Assembly (NCBI GenBank): GCA_902595825.1
Contig: CACJRP010000001.1
Coordinates: forward strand, 62,001-126,000
Direction of reading: 5' to 3'
From: an uncultured Bacteroidota bacterium
Lineage (GTDB): Bacteria > Bacteroidota > Bacteroidia > Flavobacteriales > Flavobacteriaceae
DNA length: 64,000 nucleotides
Under the pieces are notes generated by a model that was not told the origin of the DNA, made no database searches, and worked only from the letters and a program-made list of their open reading frames with translations. Positions 38,081 to 45,523 of this stretch are shown one piece after another (position 1 is the stretch's first letter; every line of letters begins with the position of its first letter). A program made the position numbers and the translations under genes.

Positions 38081-38926
38081 ATGTCGACAATTGCTAGTCT
38101 TGAAAAGCTAACGTTACAGGTAAGAAGGGACATTTTAAGAATGGTTCACTCCGTTAATTCTGGTCATCCAGGAGGTTCGCTAGGTTGTGCTGAACTTTTT
38201 GTTGTCCTTTATAATAGAATTTTAGATTTAAGCAATGTATTTGATATGGACGGTAAAAACGAAGATTTATTTTTTTTATCAAATGGACACATTTCACCAG
38301 TATTTTATAGTGTTCTTGCGAGGAAAGGATATTTTCCTATTGACGAACTTAATACATTTAGAAAATTAAATTCAAGATTACAAGGTCATCCAACAACTCA
38401 TGAAAAACTACCAGGTGTAAGAATTGCTTCAGGGTCTTTGGGTCAAGGAATATCTGTCGCAATTGGAAGTGCATTGTCTAAAAAACTCAATAATGACCAC
38501 AATCTTATTTATGTTTTAGTTGGAGATGGTGAATTACAGGAAGGTCAAAATTGGGAAGCTATAATGTTTGCTTCAGCAAACAATATCGATAATTTGATAT
38601 TATGTGTTGACTTAAATGGAAAACAAATTGATGGATCTACAAGTGAGGTACTCCCTATGGGAAACTTAAAAATTAAATTTGAGGCCTTTGGTTGGAAAGT
38701 TATAGAGGTAGAAAACGGTAATAATCTTGAATCAATTATTAAAAATTTCAATTATGCAAAGAAAGAAACCAAAAAAAAGTCACCTATTTGCTTACTTATA
38801 AAAACAGAAATGGGAAATGGAGTTGATTTTATGATGAATACTCATGAATGGCACGGAGTCGCTCCCAATGATGAACAGCTGAAAATTGCTTTGTCTCAGA
38901 ATCCTGAAACACTTGGGGATTACTAA
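38081..38926 (+). CDS. tktA: Transketolase, N-terminal half (split enzyme)
   Basis: Thiamine pyrophosphate-binding subunit of a two-gene transketolase in the pentose phosphate pathway. The 281-residue protein shows HSVNSGHPGGSLGCAE, SNGHISPVFYS, GQGISVAIGSALS and the TPP/Mg motif VGDGELQEGQNWEAIMFASANNIDNLILCVDLNGKQIDG. The partner with the pyrimidine-binding and C-terminal domains starts 9 bases downstream. This split form is normal in many bacteria, so it is not a broken gene. Confidence 0.93.
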   Translation: MSTIASLEKLTLQVRRDILRMVHSVNSGHPGGSLGCAELFVVLYNRILDLSNVFDMDGKNEDLFFLSNGHISPVFYSVLARKGYFPIDELNTFRKLNSRLQGHPTTHEKLPGVRIASGSLGQGISVAIGSALSKKLNNDHNLIYVLVGDGELQEGQNWEAIMFASANNIDNLILCVDLNGKQIDGSTSEVLPMGNLKIKFEAFGWKVIEVENGNNLESIIKNFNYAKKETKKKSPICLLIKTEMGNGVDFMMNTHEWHGVAPNDEQLKIALSQNPETLGDY

Positions 38927-38935
38927 TATTAGTCA

Positions 38936-39889
38936 ATGAAGAAGTTTAATTATACCGAATTAAAAGACACGAGGTCTGGTTTCGGCGACGGCCTTACAGA
39001 ATTAGGAAGGAAAAATAAAAACATAGTTGCATTATGTGCAGATTTAACAGGCTCTTTAAAAATGAATCAATTTAAAAAAGAAAATCCAAATAGATTTTTT
39101 CAAGTTGGAATCGCTGAAGCTAATATGATGGGTATTGCCGCCGGGCTTACAATTGGTGGCAAAATCCCTTTTACAGGCACCTTTGCAAATTTTTCTACTG
39201 GCAGAGTATATGATCAAATTAGGCAATCTATTGCGTATTCTGGGAAAAATGTTAAGATTTGCGCTTCACATGCTGGATTAACCCTCGGGGAAGACGGAGC
39301 AACGCATCAGATACTAGAAGATATTGGTTTAATGAAAATGTTACCTGGAATGACTGTAATTAATACTTGCGACTACAACCAAACCAAAATTGCAACTATT
39401 GCGATTGCTGAGCACCAGGGTCCAGTTTATTTAAGATTTGGAAGACCTAAAGTTCCTAATTTTACAAGCCCTGATCATAAATTTAAAATTGGTAAAGGAA
39501 TTATATTAAATGAAGGAAAGGATGTAACTATAGTTGCGACAGGTCATTTAGTTTGGGAGTCTATTTTAGCAGGTGAAAAGTTAAAAAATTTTGGTATTTC
39601 ATCTGAAATTATCAATATACATACTATCAAACCAATTGATGAAGAGATCATTTTAAAATCAATAAATAAAACTCGCTGTATAGTTACAGCAGAAGAACAT
39701 AATTTTTTAGGTGGACTTGGTGAGAGTATCTCTAGAATTTTAACAAAAAATGATCCTGTCCCTCAAGAATTTATTGCTACTAATGACACTTTTGGTGAGT
39801 CAGGGTCCCCCTCTAAATTAATGGATAAATATGGTTTAAATTCAAATGCTATTGTCAATGCCGTAGAAAAAGTTCTTTCAAGAAAATGA
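38936..39889 (+). CDS. tktB: Transketolase, C-terminal half (split enzyme)
   Basis: Second subunit of the split transketolase, 317 residues. The pyrimidine-binding domain has FFQVGIAEANMMGIAAGLTIGGKIPF, including the catalytic-type Glu that activates TPP, followed by CASHAGLTLGEDGATHQILEDIGLM. The transketolase C-terminal domain begins at about residue 185 (GKDVTIVATGHLVWESILAGEKL). It follows the N-terminal half by 9 bases and overlaps the next envelope gene by 4 bases. Confidence 0.93.
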   Translation: MKKFNYTELKDTRSGFGDGLTELGRKNKNIVALCADLTGSLKMNQFKKENPNRFFQVGIAEANMMGIAAGLTIGGKIPFTGTFANFSTGRVYDQIRQSIAYSGKNVKICASHAGLTLGEDGATHQILEDIGLMKMLPGMTVINTCDYNQTKIATIAIAEHQGPVYLRFGRPKVPNFTSPDHKFKIGKGIILNEGKDVTIVATGHLVWESILAGEKLKNFGISSEIINIHTIKPIDEEIILKSINKTRCIVTAEEHNFLGGLGESISRILTKNDPVPQEFIATNDTFGESGSPSKLMDKYGLNSNAIVNAVEKVLSRK

Positions 39890-40512
39890 AAAATAATTAT
39901 TTATTATTTATTTCTATTTTTCTAATCATAATTTCAACTAAAAGTAATTTATACAGTCAGGCAGATTATGGAATAAAGATTGGGTTAAATTTCGATAATA
40001 TTGGAGATATAAAAAGTACAAGTTCATTTAAAAATAGTATTGAAACTGCCACAATTGCAAGTGCACATATAGGAATGTATGTCCAATTAAAAATAGCTGA
40101 CTTTTATATTAGACCAGAACTGCAGATAAGTCAAAATAAATCCGATATTTTAACTTTGGATCAGATTGAAATTAATAAATTAGAAGTTCCGGTCTTAATT
40201 GGATATAACCTATTTGGTCCTGTTTCAGTATTTTCTGGTCCCATTTTTCAAAATATAATTTCAATAAATGGTCAATCATTAAATTTTGGAAATTACACTA
40301 ATAATTTTACAATAGGTCTTCAAATTGGGTCAAGAATTAATTTTGGGAAATTAGGATTAGGATTTCGATTTGAAAGGGGTTTCACTGATAACGAAATAGA
40401 AATTTTAGGAAATAATAATTTAGATATCGAAGCTTACTCTAATATAAGACCAAAATTATGGTCATTAAGCATCACATACAAGTTGAATAAGAATAAGATT
40501 TTAGAAAACTAA
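39886..40512 (+). CDS. Exported outer-membrane beta-barrel protein
   Basis: A 208-residue protein with a signal peptide (residues 1-25, ending NLYSQ). The mature part, for example YGIKIGLNFDNIG, FYIRPELQIS, YNLFGPVSVFSGPIF and FTIGLQIGSRINFGKLGLGFRFERGF, has alternating polar and hydrophobic strands and Gly/aromatic pattern of an outer-membrane beta-barrel (PorT/OmpW-like family, roughly eight strands). Starts 4 bases before the transketolase stop, and its stop overlaps the convergent FKBP gene by 4 bases. Function unknown. Confidence 0.75.
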   Translation: MKNNYLLFISIFLIIISTKSNLYSQADYGIKIGLNFDNIGDIKSTSSFKNSIETATIASAHIGMYVQLKIADFYIRPELQISQNKSDILTLDQIEINKLEVPVLIGYNLFGPVSVFSGPIFQNIISINGQSLNFGNYTNNFTIGLQIGSRINFGKLGLGFRFERGFTDNEIEILGNNNLDIEAYSNIRPKLWSLSITYKLNKNKILEN

Positions 40513-41435
40513 GTATTTTTGTCGAGATAATCTGGAATACCATCATTATTTGAATCATCAGGTAAATTATCTGGGTCATCCCCATCTAATTCATCTTTAG
40601 TTAAGATTCCGTCACCATCGTCATCTTCGTCATACATATTGATTATACTGTCTTCATCTGTGTCATCATTATAAGGATTACCATCATTATTAGGGTCCTC
40701 ATCAATTGACAAAACCCCATCATTATCATGATCAGCTCTATTAATGGTAAAAACAGATACCTCGAAAATTAGTGGAGAATAAGTAGGGATGTTAGTTTGG
40801 GCACTGTTAAAATATCCTAATCCAGACGGCATAAATATGAGTCCTCTCCCAAATTGTTTGAATTCAATTGTTCCATTTTCTCTTTGAATAAAATTACCCG
40901 GAGAAAAATATTGCAAACCATATCTAAAACCTCTAATTACATTTGCAGTATCGAACCAGACTGGATTTTCTTTTTTATCAAATACATTTCCATCTAACAA
41001 TTTCCCTTTGTAGGAAAGATATACAGAATCGGCTATACTTGGTTTATCATCTATTCTAATTCCATCCTTAACAATAACGTGATATAGTTTGTGTTCTATT
41101 AGTTCTCCTTCACTAGAAGCCAAAGTAACAGTACTTGAAACAGCAAAATCAAAAAGAGATTTTAAATTAATATTTTCTGAAAGAATGGTATCAATGATTA
41201 TCTCTTTTTCATGATTAGAAATATCACTGAAATCTTCGTAATTGTAATAATGAGATTTTAAATACTGAATCAATCGTTGATCATCATCCAAAGATTGTTC
41301 AAGGTAATCCCTAGGTGGTTCCGAGTCGTCTTCGTCGTCGTCAGGACTGCATGATAAGTTAAGTAATATGAAAAAAGACAGTAATATTAACTCAAAACTT
41401 TGATTAAAAGAATGTTCAATTTTTAATTTGACCAT
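40509..41435 (-). CDS. FKBP-type prolyl isomerase lipoprotein with acidic calcium-binding-type tail
   Basis: A 308-residue lipoprotein. Lipobox Cys is in LNLSCSPDDDEDD near residue 29, followed by an acidic linker. The FKBP domain (about 125-235) is recognisable by VYLSYKGKLLDGNVFDKK and FGRGLIFMPSGLGYF. The C-terminal 70 residues consist of Asp-rich repeats such as DHDNDGVLSIDED, DDDGDGILTKDELDGDD and NNDGIPDYLD, resembling thrombospondin type 3/EF-hand calcium loops. The protein probably acts at the outer membrane, possibly on the cell surface, in protein folding. Some FKBP domains in this lineage have weak catalytic residues; activity is not assured. Confidence 0.85.
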   Translation of the reverse strand: MVKLKIEHSFNQSFELILLSFFILLNLSCSPDDDEDDSEPPRDYLEQSLDDDQRLIQYLKSHYYNYEDFSDISNHEKEIIIDTILSENINLKSLFDFAVSSTVTLASSEGELIEHKLYHVIVKDGIRIDDKPSIADSVYLSYKGKLLDGNVFDKKENPVWFDTANVIRGFRYGLQYFSPGNFIQRENGTIEFKQFGRGLIFMPSGLGYFNSAQTNIPTYSPLIFEVSVFTINRADHDNDGVLSIDEDPNNDGNPYNDDTDEDSIINMYDEDDDGDGILTKDELDGDDPDNLPDDSNNDGIPDYLDKNT

Positions 41436-41474
41436 TTATGATTAATTTAAACAAATTTAATATTAATTTATAAA

Positions 41475-41825
41475 ATGAGAATCGACTTCTATATTTGGAC
41501 AGTAAGATATTTTAGTTCTAGGAGTAAAGCTACGATTGCCTGTAAGAATGGAGATGTGACTGTAAATGAAAGAAGAATCAAACCGTCACATGAAGTGCTG
41601 GTTAATGATATAATAGAAATTAAAAATAAAGATAAGGTTTACCAGCTTACAGTTTTGGATTTTCCAAAGTCAAGAGTTGGAACTAAGTTGGTAGATATGT
41701 ATAGAATGATAAGAGATGTAAAGTCAAAAAAAATAGCCCATAACAAAATAAATCATTCTAGAAAAAAAGGAGAAGGAAGACCTACAAAAAAAGATAGAAG
41801 AAATCTTGACAAATTTTTAACCTAA
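41475..41825 (+). CDS. S4-domain RNA-binding protein (Hsp15-like)
   Basis: A 116-residue cytoplasmic RNA-binding protein. The S4 domain (residues 1-65) starts MRIDFYIWTVRYFSSRSKA and has VNERRIKPSHEVLVNDIIEI. The basic C-terminus ends KKGEGRPTKKDRR. This is the pattern of HslR/Hsp15, which recycles stalled nascent chains on 50S subunits. It lies 11 bases before the phosphoribosyltransferase gene on the same strand. Confidence 0.9.
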   Translation: MRIDFYIWTVRYFSSRSKATIACKNGDVTVNERRIKPSHEVLVNDIIEIKNKDKVYQLTVLDFPKSRVGTKLVDMYRMIRDVKSKKIAHNKINHSRKKGEGRPTKKDRRNLDKFLT

Positions 41826-41836
41826 AAAGAATCAAT

Positions 41837-42340
41837 ATGTTAAAATCTGAAAATTTAATTTTTGATGAGAAAAAAATAAAATATTGTACAAAAAGAATTG
41901 CATATCAAATTTATGAATCTAACATTAAGAGTAAAGAAATTTTTCTCGTAGGCATTGCTGAAAACGGGTGCATTTTTGCTAATGAAATTGAAAAAAACCT
42001 AAATGATATAACAAAAATAAAAATAACAACTTTAAAATTAGCGATAGATAAAAAGAAACCTAGAAATAAAATTTCCCTTGATTCCGATGTTAAAAAATTA
42101 GAAAATAAGAGTATTGTGATTATTGATGATGTCCTAAATACTGGTTTAGTCTTTGCATATGCACTAAGATTTTTATTAAATATTAATATTAAACAAATAA
42201 AAATAGCAGTTTTGGTAAATAGAGAACACAATAAATTTCCAATTAAAGCCGATTATAAAGGAATCTCTTTGTCTACATCAGTTAATGAAACTGTCAAAGT
42301 CAATTTAATCGGAAAACAAAGGGGTATATATTTAGTCTAG
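41837..42340 (+). CDS. Phosphoribosyltransferase-family protein (PyrR-like)
   Basis: A 167-residue type I phosphoribosyltransferase. The PRPP-binding motif is VIIDDVLNTGLVFAYAL near residue 98. Its N-terminal region (YCTKRIAYQIYESN) and the FLVGIAENGC loop resemble PyrR. The place beside aroK and an S4 protein is common in Flavobacteriia. The canonical PyrR role (uracil PRTase plus pyr mRNA binding) is not established for these proteins. The gene overlaps convergent aroK by 9 bases. Confidence 0.8.
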   Translation: MLKSENLIFDEKKIKYCTKRIAYQIYESNIKSKEIFLVGIAENGCIFANEIEKNLNDITKIKITTLKLAIDKKKPRNKISLDSDVKKLENKSIVIIDDVLNTGLVFAYALRFLLNINIKQIKIAVLVNREHNKFPIKADYKGISLSTSVNETVKVNLIGKQRGIYLV

Positions 42341-42859
42341 AGAAAGTAAAATTTCTCCTATTATTTCTGGAATTGATTTACTATCAACGTTTATTTTTAT
42401 TTTAGCCTTTTCGTAGAACGAAGATCTTTCAAAAAGATGCTTAGAAACAAAATCTCTTAAATCAATTTTATTTTTTAAATGTTCAATTAGGGGTCTTTTT
42501 TCATTTTTCTTGTATAATCTGTTTACAAGATTATCTAAACTTGCCTTGAAGTATATAGACTGGTGAACCGAATCTACTATATCCGACATATTAGTAAAAT
42601 AACATGGTGTTCCGCCTCCCAATGATACAATTTTGGGAATCGAAGAATTAATTAATTTTAGTAGAATTTTTCTTTCAACTTGACGAAAGTATAATTCTCC
42701 TTTCAACTCGAAAATTTTTTGAATTGGATTTTTTTCATATTCCTCAATTTTTTTGTCAAGATCATAAAAAGAAATATTTAATTGTGAAGCTAAAGCTTCT
42801 CCAAGAATTGTCTTACCAGATCCCATATAACCTATTAAAAAAACTGTGTTCAAAATCAA
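42332..42859 (-). CDS. aroK: Shikimate kinase
   Basis: Phosphorylates shikimate at O3 in the aromatic amino acid pathway. The 175-residue protein has the P-loop GYMGSGKT at residues 10-17, DLDKKIEE with the Mg/shikimate Asp, FRQVERKIL, and SLGGGTPC. The start is TTG at 42859, or TTG at 42853 two codons later; no ATG precedes the P-loop at a reasonable distance. The gene is convergent with the phosphoribosyltransferase gene. aroQ of the same pathway sits at 0.8 kb. Confidence 0.92.
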   Translation of the reverse strand: MILNTVFLIGYMGSGKTILGEALASQLNISFYDLDKKIEEYEKNPIQKIFELKGELYFRQVERKILLKLINSSIPKIVSLGGGTPCYFTNMSDIVDSVHQSIYFKASLDNLVNRLYKKNEKRPLIEHLKNKIDLRDFVSKHLFERSSFYEKAKIKINVDSKSIPEIIGEILLSLD

Positions 42860-42914
42860 TTCAAATTGATTATAAATTTAATCATTAAGTCGATGCATTA
42901 TAAATTTTTGCTTG

Positions 42915-42922
42915 TATATTTG
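42915..42922 (+). promoter_or_regulatory. Candidate -7 promoter box upstream of tRNA-Lys
   Basis: TATATTTG followed by C (TAnnTTTGC) lies 16 bases before the first tRNA-Lys, matching the Bacteroidota -7 element. The -33 position at the standard 19-base distance reads GATG, which is a poor match, so only the -7 box is supported. Confidence 0.4.
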
Positions 42923-42938
42923 CGAACTTAAAACTAAA

Positions 42939-43011
42939 GATTTGGTAGCTCAGTTGGTAGAGCATCTCCCTTTTAAGGAGAGGGTCCTGGGTTCGAGCCC
43001 CAGCCAAATCA
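42939..43011 (+). tRNA. tRNA-Lys (anticodon TTT), copy 1
   Basis: A 73-base cloverleaf. Acceptor stem GATTTGG pairs with CCAAATC, discriminator A at 43011; CCA is not encoded. The D arm is GCTCAGTTGGTAGAGC; the anticodon stem TCTCC/GGAGA encloses loop CTTTTAA with anticodon TTT at 42972-42974; the T arm is CTGGGTTCGAGCCCCAG. Copy 2 begins 31 bases downstream and differs only by one acceptor base pair. Confidence 0.97.
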
Positions 43012-43042
43012 CTTTATTATATTACTTTTGTATAAGGTTAGA

Positions 43043-43115
43043 GACTTGGTAGCTCAGTTGGTAGAGCATCTCCCTTTTAAGGAGAGGGTCCTGGGTTCGA
43101 GCCCCAGCCAAGTCA
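43043..43115 (+). tRNA. tRNA-Lys (anticodon TTT), copy 2
   Basis: A 73-base cloverleaf, identical to copy 1 except for the third acceptor pair (T3-A70 becomes C3-G70), giving GACTTGG / CCAAGTC and discriminator A at 43115. A TACTTTTG sequence at 43023-43030 sits 12 bases upstream and could be an internal -7 promoter box. CCA is not encoded. Confidence 0.97.
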
Positions 43116-43123
43116 CTTCTAAT

Positions 43124-43207
43124 ACGCACGTGGCGGAATTGGTAGACGCGTTAGGTTGAGGGCCTAATGAGATTCATCTCGTGGAAGTTCGAGTCTTCTC
43201 GTGCGTA
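43124..43207 (+). tRNA. tRNA-Leu (anticodon GAG)
   Basis: An 84-base class II tRNA. Acceptor stem ACGCACG pairs with CGTGCGT, discriminator A. The anticodon stem TTAGG/CCTAA encloses the loop TTGAGGG with anticodon GAG at 43158-43160. A long variable arm (around TGAGATTCATCTCG) and T arm with GTTCGAGT follow. It begins 8 bases after the second tRNA-Lys, so the three tRNAs are likely co-transcribed. Confidence 0.95.
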
Positions 43208-43208
43208 C

Positions 43209-43239
43209 TTTACTGTTTAATCTTTTTTTTTTATATTTG
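43209..43239 (+). promoter_or_regulatory. Bacteroidota-type promoter for the MerR-crtB-crtZ operon
   Basis: TTTA at 43209-43212, a 19-base spacer, then TATATTTG at 43232-43239 match the -33/-7 consensus. It begins 1 base after tRNA-Leu and lies 23 bases before the ATG of the MerR-type gene. The proposed promoter therefore separates the carotenoid operon from the tRNA genes. Confidence 0.5.
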
Positions 43240-43262
43240 ACTGCTTTTAATGAGTTTTGAAA

Positions 43263-44186
43263 ATGAAGAAGGTAAAAAGTAGTTTTAGCATCAAAGATCT
43301 TGAACACATTTCTGGGATAAAAGCCCACACAATAAGAATATGGGAGAAAAGGTACATGCTTCTTTCACCTGAAAGAACCAATACAAACATTAGAAAATAT
43401 TCACTAGACAGCTTAAGAAAGTTACTTAATGTAACACTACTCTATAAAGAGGGTTTTAAAATATCTAAAATCGCAAATCTAGAACCCAAAGAAATACCTA
43501 ATATTGTAAGAGAAATTGCTCTTGAAAATAGTTCAGAAAATATTTCGATTAATGCATTCAAATTAGCAATGGTCAATTTTGATGTTGCTATGTTTGACAC
43601 TAAGTACAAAATTTTACTTGAAAACAATGGTTTTGAATTTGTTTTCTTTAAAATTTTTGTGCCACTTATGACTGAATTAGGTATTTTATGGCAGACAGGT
43701 GCAATTTGTCCATCACATGAACATTTTATAACTAGTTTAATTAAACAAAAAATCCATGTTCAGACTGAAAAAATCCAGAATAAAAAAGTCACCGGTCAAT
43801 CTTCATCAAAATTTGCTATTTTCTTACCTGATAATGAAATTCATGAACTAAGTATATTATTTCTTAATTATTTGATTTTAAGTAAAGGTTATCATACAAT
43901 CTTCTTAGGACAGTCAATCCCATTAAAAAGCTTAAAAACACTACTTTCACAAAATGATATTTTACATTTTATCACTTACATAACTGTTCAACCCTCTAAG
44001 GGTGATATATTTAAGTTTGTTAATATGTTTTATGAAAATATTATCAGAGGTTCGAAAAATAAGTTATCTGTTTTTGGACCTCAAGTAAAATATCTTACTT
44101 CAAAAAACTTACCTGACAATATATTTATCTTTAACAGTCATAAAACTTTTGTAGAAGAATTTTTAACTCAACCGGTCTTTATCTAG
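43263..44186 (+). CDS. MerR-family regulator with CarH-like cobalamin-binding region
   Basis: A 307-residue transcription regulator set to start at ATG 43263 (a TTG lies two codons upstream). The MerR DNA-binding domain covers residues 8-75 (IKDLEHISGIKAHTIRIWEKRY). A helical domain carries W143-x9-E153-H154 (LWQTGAICPSHEHF), the signature of the AdoCbl cap in CarH/LitR photoreceptors. The following Rossmann-like domain has H194 in NEIHELS, at the place of the lower axial His ligand. The residue after Trp, His132 in CarH, is Gln here. It lies directly upstream of crtB and probably controls carotenoid genes, possibly light-dependently. Confidence 0.85.
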   Translation: MKKVKSSFSIKDLEHISGIKAHTIRIWEKRYMLLSPERTNTNIRKYSLDSLRKLLNVTLLYKEGFKISKIANLEPKEIPNIVREIALENSSENISINAFKLAMVNFDVAMFDTKYKILLENNGFEFVFFKIFVPLMTELGILWQTGAICPSHEHFITSLIKQKIHVQTEKIQNKKVTGQSSSKFAIFLPDNEIHELSILFLNYLILSKGYHTIFLGQSIPLKSLKTLLSQNDILHFITYITVQPSKGDIFKFVNMFYENIIRGSKNKLSVFGPQVKYLTSKNLPDNIFIFNSHKTFVEEFLTQPVFI

Positions 44187-44228
44187 TTTTTTGTATTTTT
44201 AATATCGAAATAAAGCTTATTTTAATAA

Positions 44229-45071
44229 ATGAAAGAACTTTTCGATATTGTATCTGAAAAATGTAGCGAGAAAGTAACTAAGTCTTACAGTACGTCATTT
44301 TCAATCGCTACCAAAATGCTGTCTTCTTCTATTCAACAAGATATTTATAATATATATGGATTTGTTAGACTTTCTGACGAAATTGTAGATTCTCTACATG
44401 ACTATAATAAAGAATTATTGTTTAATCGTTTTGAAAAGGATTTAAAAAATTCACTTAAAGAAAAAATCAGTTTAAATCCAATACTAAACTCATTTCAACA
44501 CACCTTTCATAAATATAATTTTGACATGGAACTGGTTAATTCATTCATGAAAAGTATGAGGTGGGATTTACACAAAAAAAAGTATTTAACAAAGTCAGAC
44601 TACAATGAGTATATTTATGGCTCTGCAGACGTTGTAGGTTTAATGTGCTTAAAAGTTTTTGTTAATGGTGACAAAAATAAATATAAAAACCTAAAATCAT
44701 ATGCAATGTCACTAGGCTCAGCTTTCCAAAAAGTTAATTTTCTTAGAGATGTAAAAAATGATTTTGAAAATCTTAACAGGTCATATTTTCCTAAAATTGA
44801 TTTTTTTAATTTTACTGAAAAAGACAAAGATAACATCATATTAGAGATTGAAAAAGACTTTAAAAATGGTCTAAAGGGTATTTTTTTACTACCAGATAAT
44901 TCTAGATTTGGAGTATACACCGCATACAAGTATTATTTTAGATTGTTAGAAAAACTTAAAAGAACTCCATCAAAATTCATAATTTCTACGAGAATTAGAA
45001 TACCTAATTATGTAAAAATGGGACTGCTTGCGGAATCCTATTTGAAATATCATTTTAACACTTATAAATAA
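44229..45071 (+). CDS. crtB: Phytoene synthase
   Basis: Condenses two geranylgeranyl diphosphates to phytoene, the first carotenoid step. The 280-residue all-helical protein has the first Asp-rich motif in VRLSDEIVD (near residue 50) and the second in FLRDVKNDFENLNRSYFP (near residue 175). YGSADVVGLMCLKVF is a further family segment. It sits between the MerR-type regulator (42 bases upstream) and crtZ (1-base gap). crtI and crtY are not in this window. Confidence 0.94.
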   Translation: MKELFDIVSEKCSEKVTKSYSTSFSIATKMLSSSIQQDIYNIYGFVRLSDEIVDSLHDYNKELLFNRFEKDLKNSLKEKISLNPILNSFQHTFHKYNFDMELVNSFMKSMRWDLHKKKYLTKSDYNEYIYGSADVVGLMCLKVFVNGDKNKYKNLKSYAMSLGSAFQKVNFLRDVKNDFENLNRSYFPKIDFFNFTEKDKDNIILEIEKDFKNGLKGIFLLPDNSRFGVYTAYKYYFRLLEKLKRTPSKFIISTRIRIPNYVKMGLLAESYLKYHFNTYK

Positions 45072-45072
45072 C

Positions 45073-45519
45073 ATGTGGACCATCGTTTGGATTTTGATTT
45101 TAATTTTAACTTTTCTTTTTATGGAATTTGTCGCATGGTTTTCTCATAAATTCATAATGCACGGTTTTTTATGGTCATGGCATAAAGATCATCACAAAAA
45201 AGACCATGACTCGTGGTTTGAAAAAAATGATTTGTTTTTCTTGGTTTACGCCATACCGAGTGTCTTTTTTGTAGTCTTATGGGGAGAATATTCGTTTTGG
45301 GCTGGTCTACCCATAGCAATTGGAATTTTTTGCTATGGCTTAACTTATTTTATTGTTCATGATATTTTTATACATAGAAGATTTAAAATATTCAGAAACA
45401 TAGATAACAGTTATGCAAAAGGAATAAGAAGAGCACATAAAATTCATCACAAAAATATTAATAAGGAAGGTGGAGTTTGTTTTGGAATGTTATATGTTCC
45501 AAAAAAATATTTTCAATAG
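45073..45519 (+). CDS. crtZ: Beta-carotene hydroxylase
   Basis: A 148-residue non-heme di-iron membrane hydroxylase that converts beta-carotene to zeaxanthin. Four transmembrane helices surround the iron-binding His clusters: HKFIMH, HKDHHKKDHDSW, a central HDIFIHRR, and RAHKIHHKN. The gene begins 1 base after crtB, so it is co-transcribed and points to a zeaxanthin-type yellow pigment, which is common in marine flavobacteria. Its stop is 4 bases from that of the convergent SurA-like gene. Confidence 0.94.
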   Translation: MWTIVWILILILTFLFMEFVAWFSHKFIMHGFLWSWHKDHHKKDHDSWFEKNDLFFLVYAIPSVFFVVLWGEYSFWAGLPIAIGIFCYGLTYFIVHDIFIHRRFKIFRNIDNSYAKGIRRAHKIHHKNINKEGGVCFGMLYVPKKYFQ

Positions 45520-45523
45520 ACAG

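Noticed and set aside
38081-39889. Transketolase interrupted by a stop, suggesting a pseudogene
   Set aside because: Both halves are complete domains with their own starts and a 9-base gap. Split transketolase is a normal two-subunit arrangement in many bacteria.
42939-43207. The tRNA pair as a genomic-island attachment site
   Set aside because: No integrase or partial tRNA repeat is seen nearby; the second copy is a complete tRNA, and the flanking genes are ordinary chromosomal genes.
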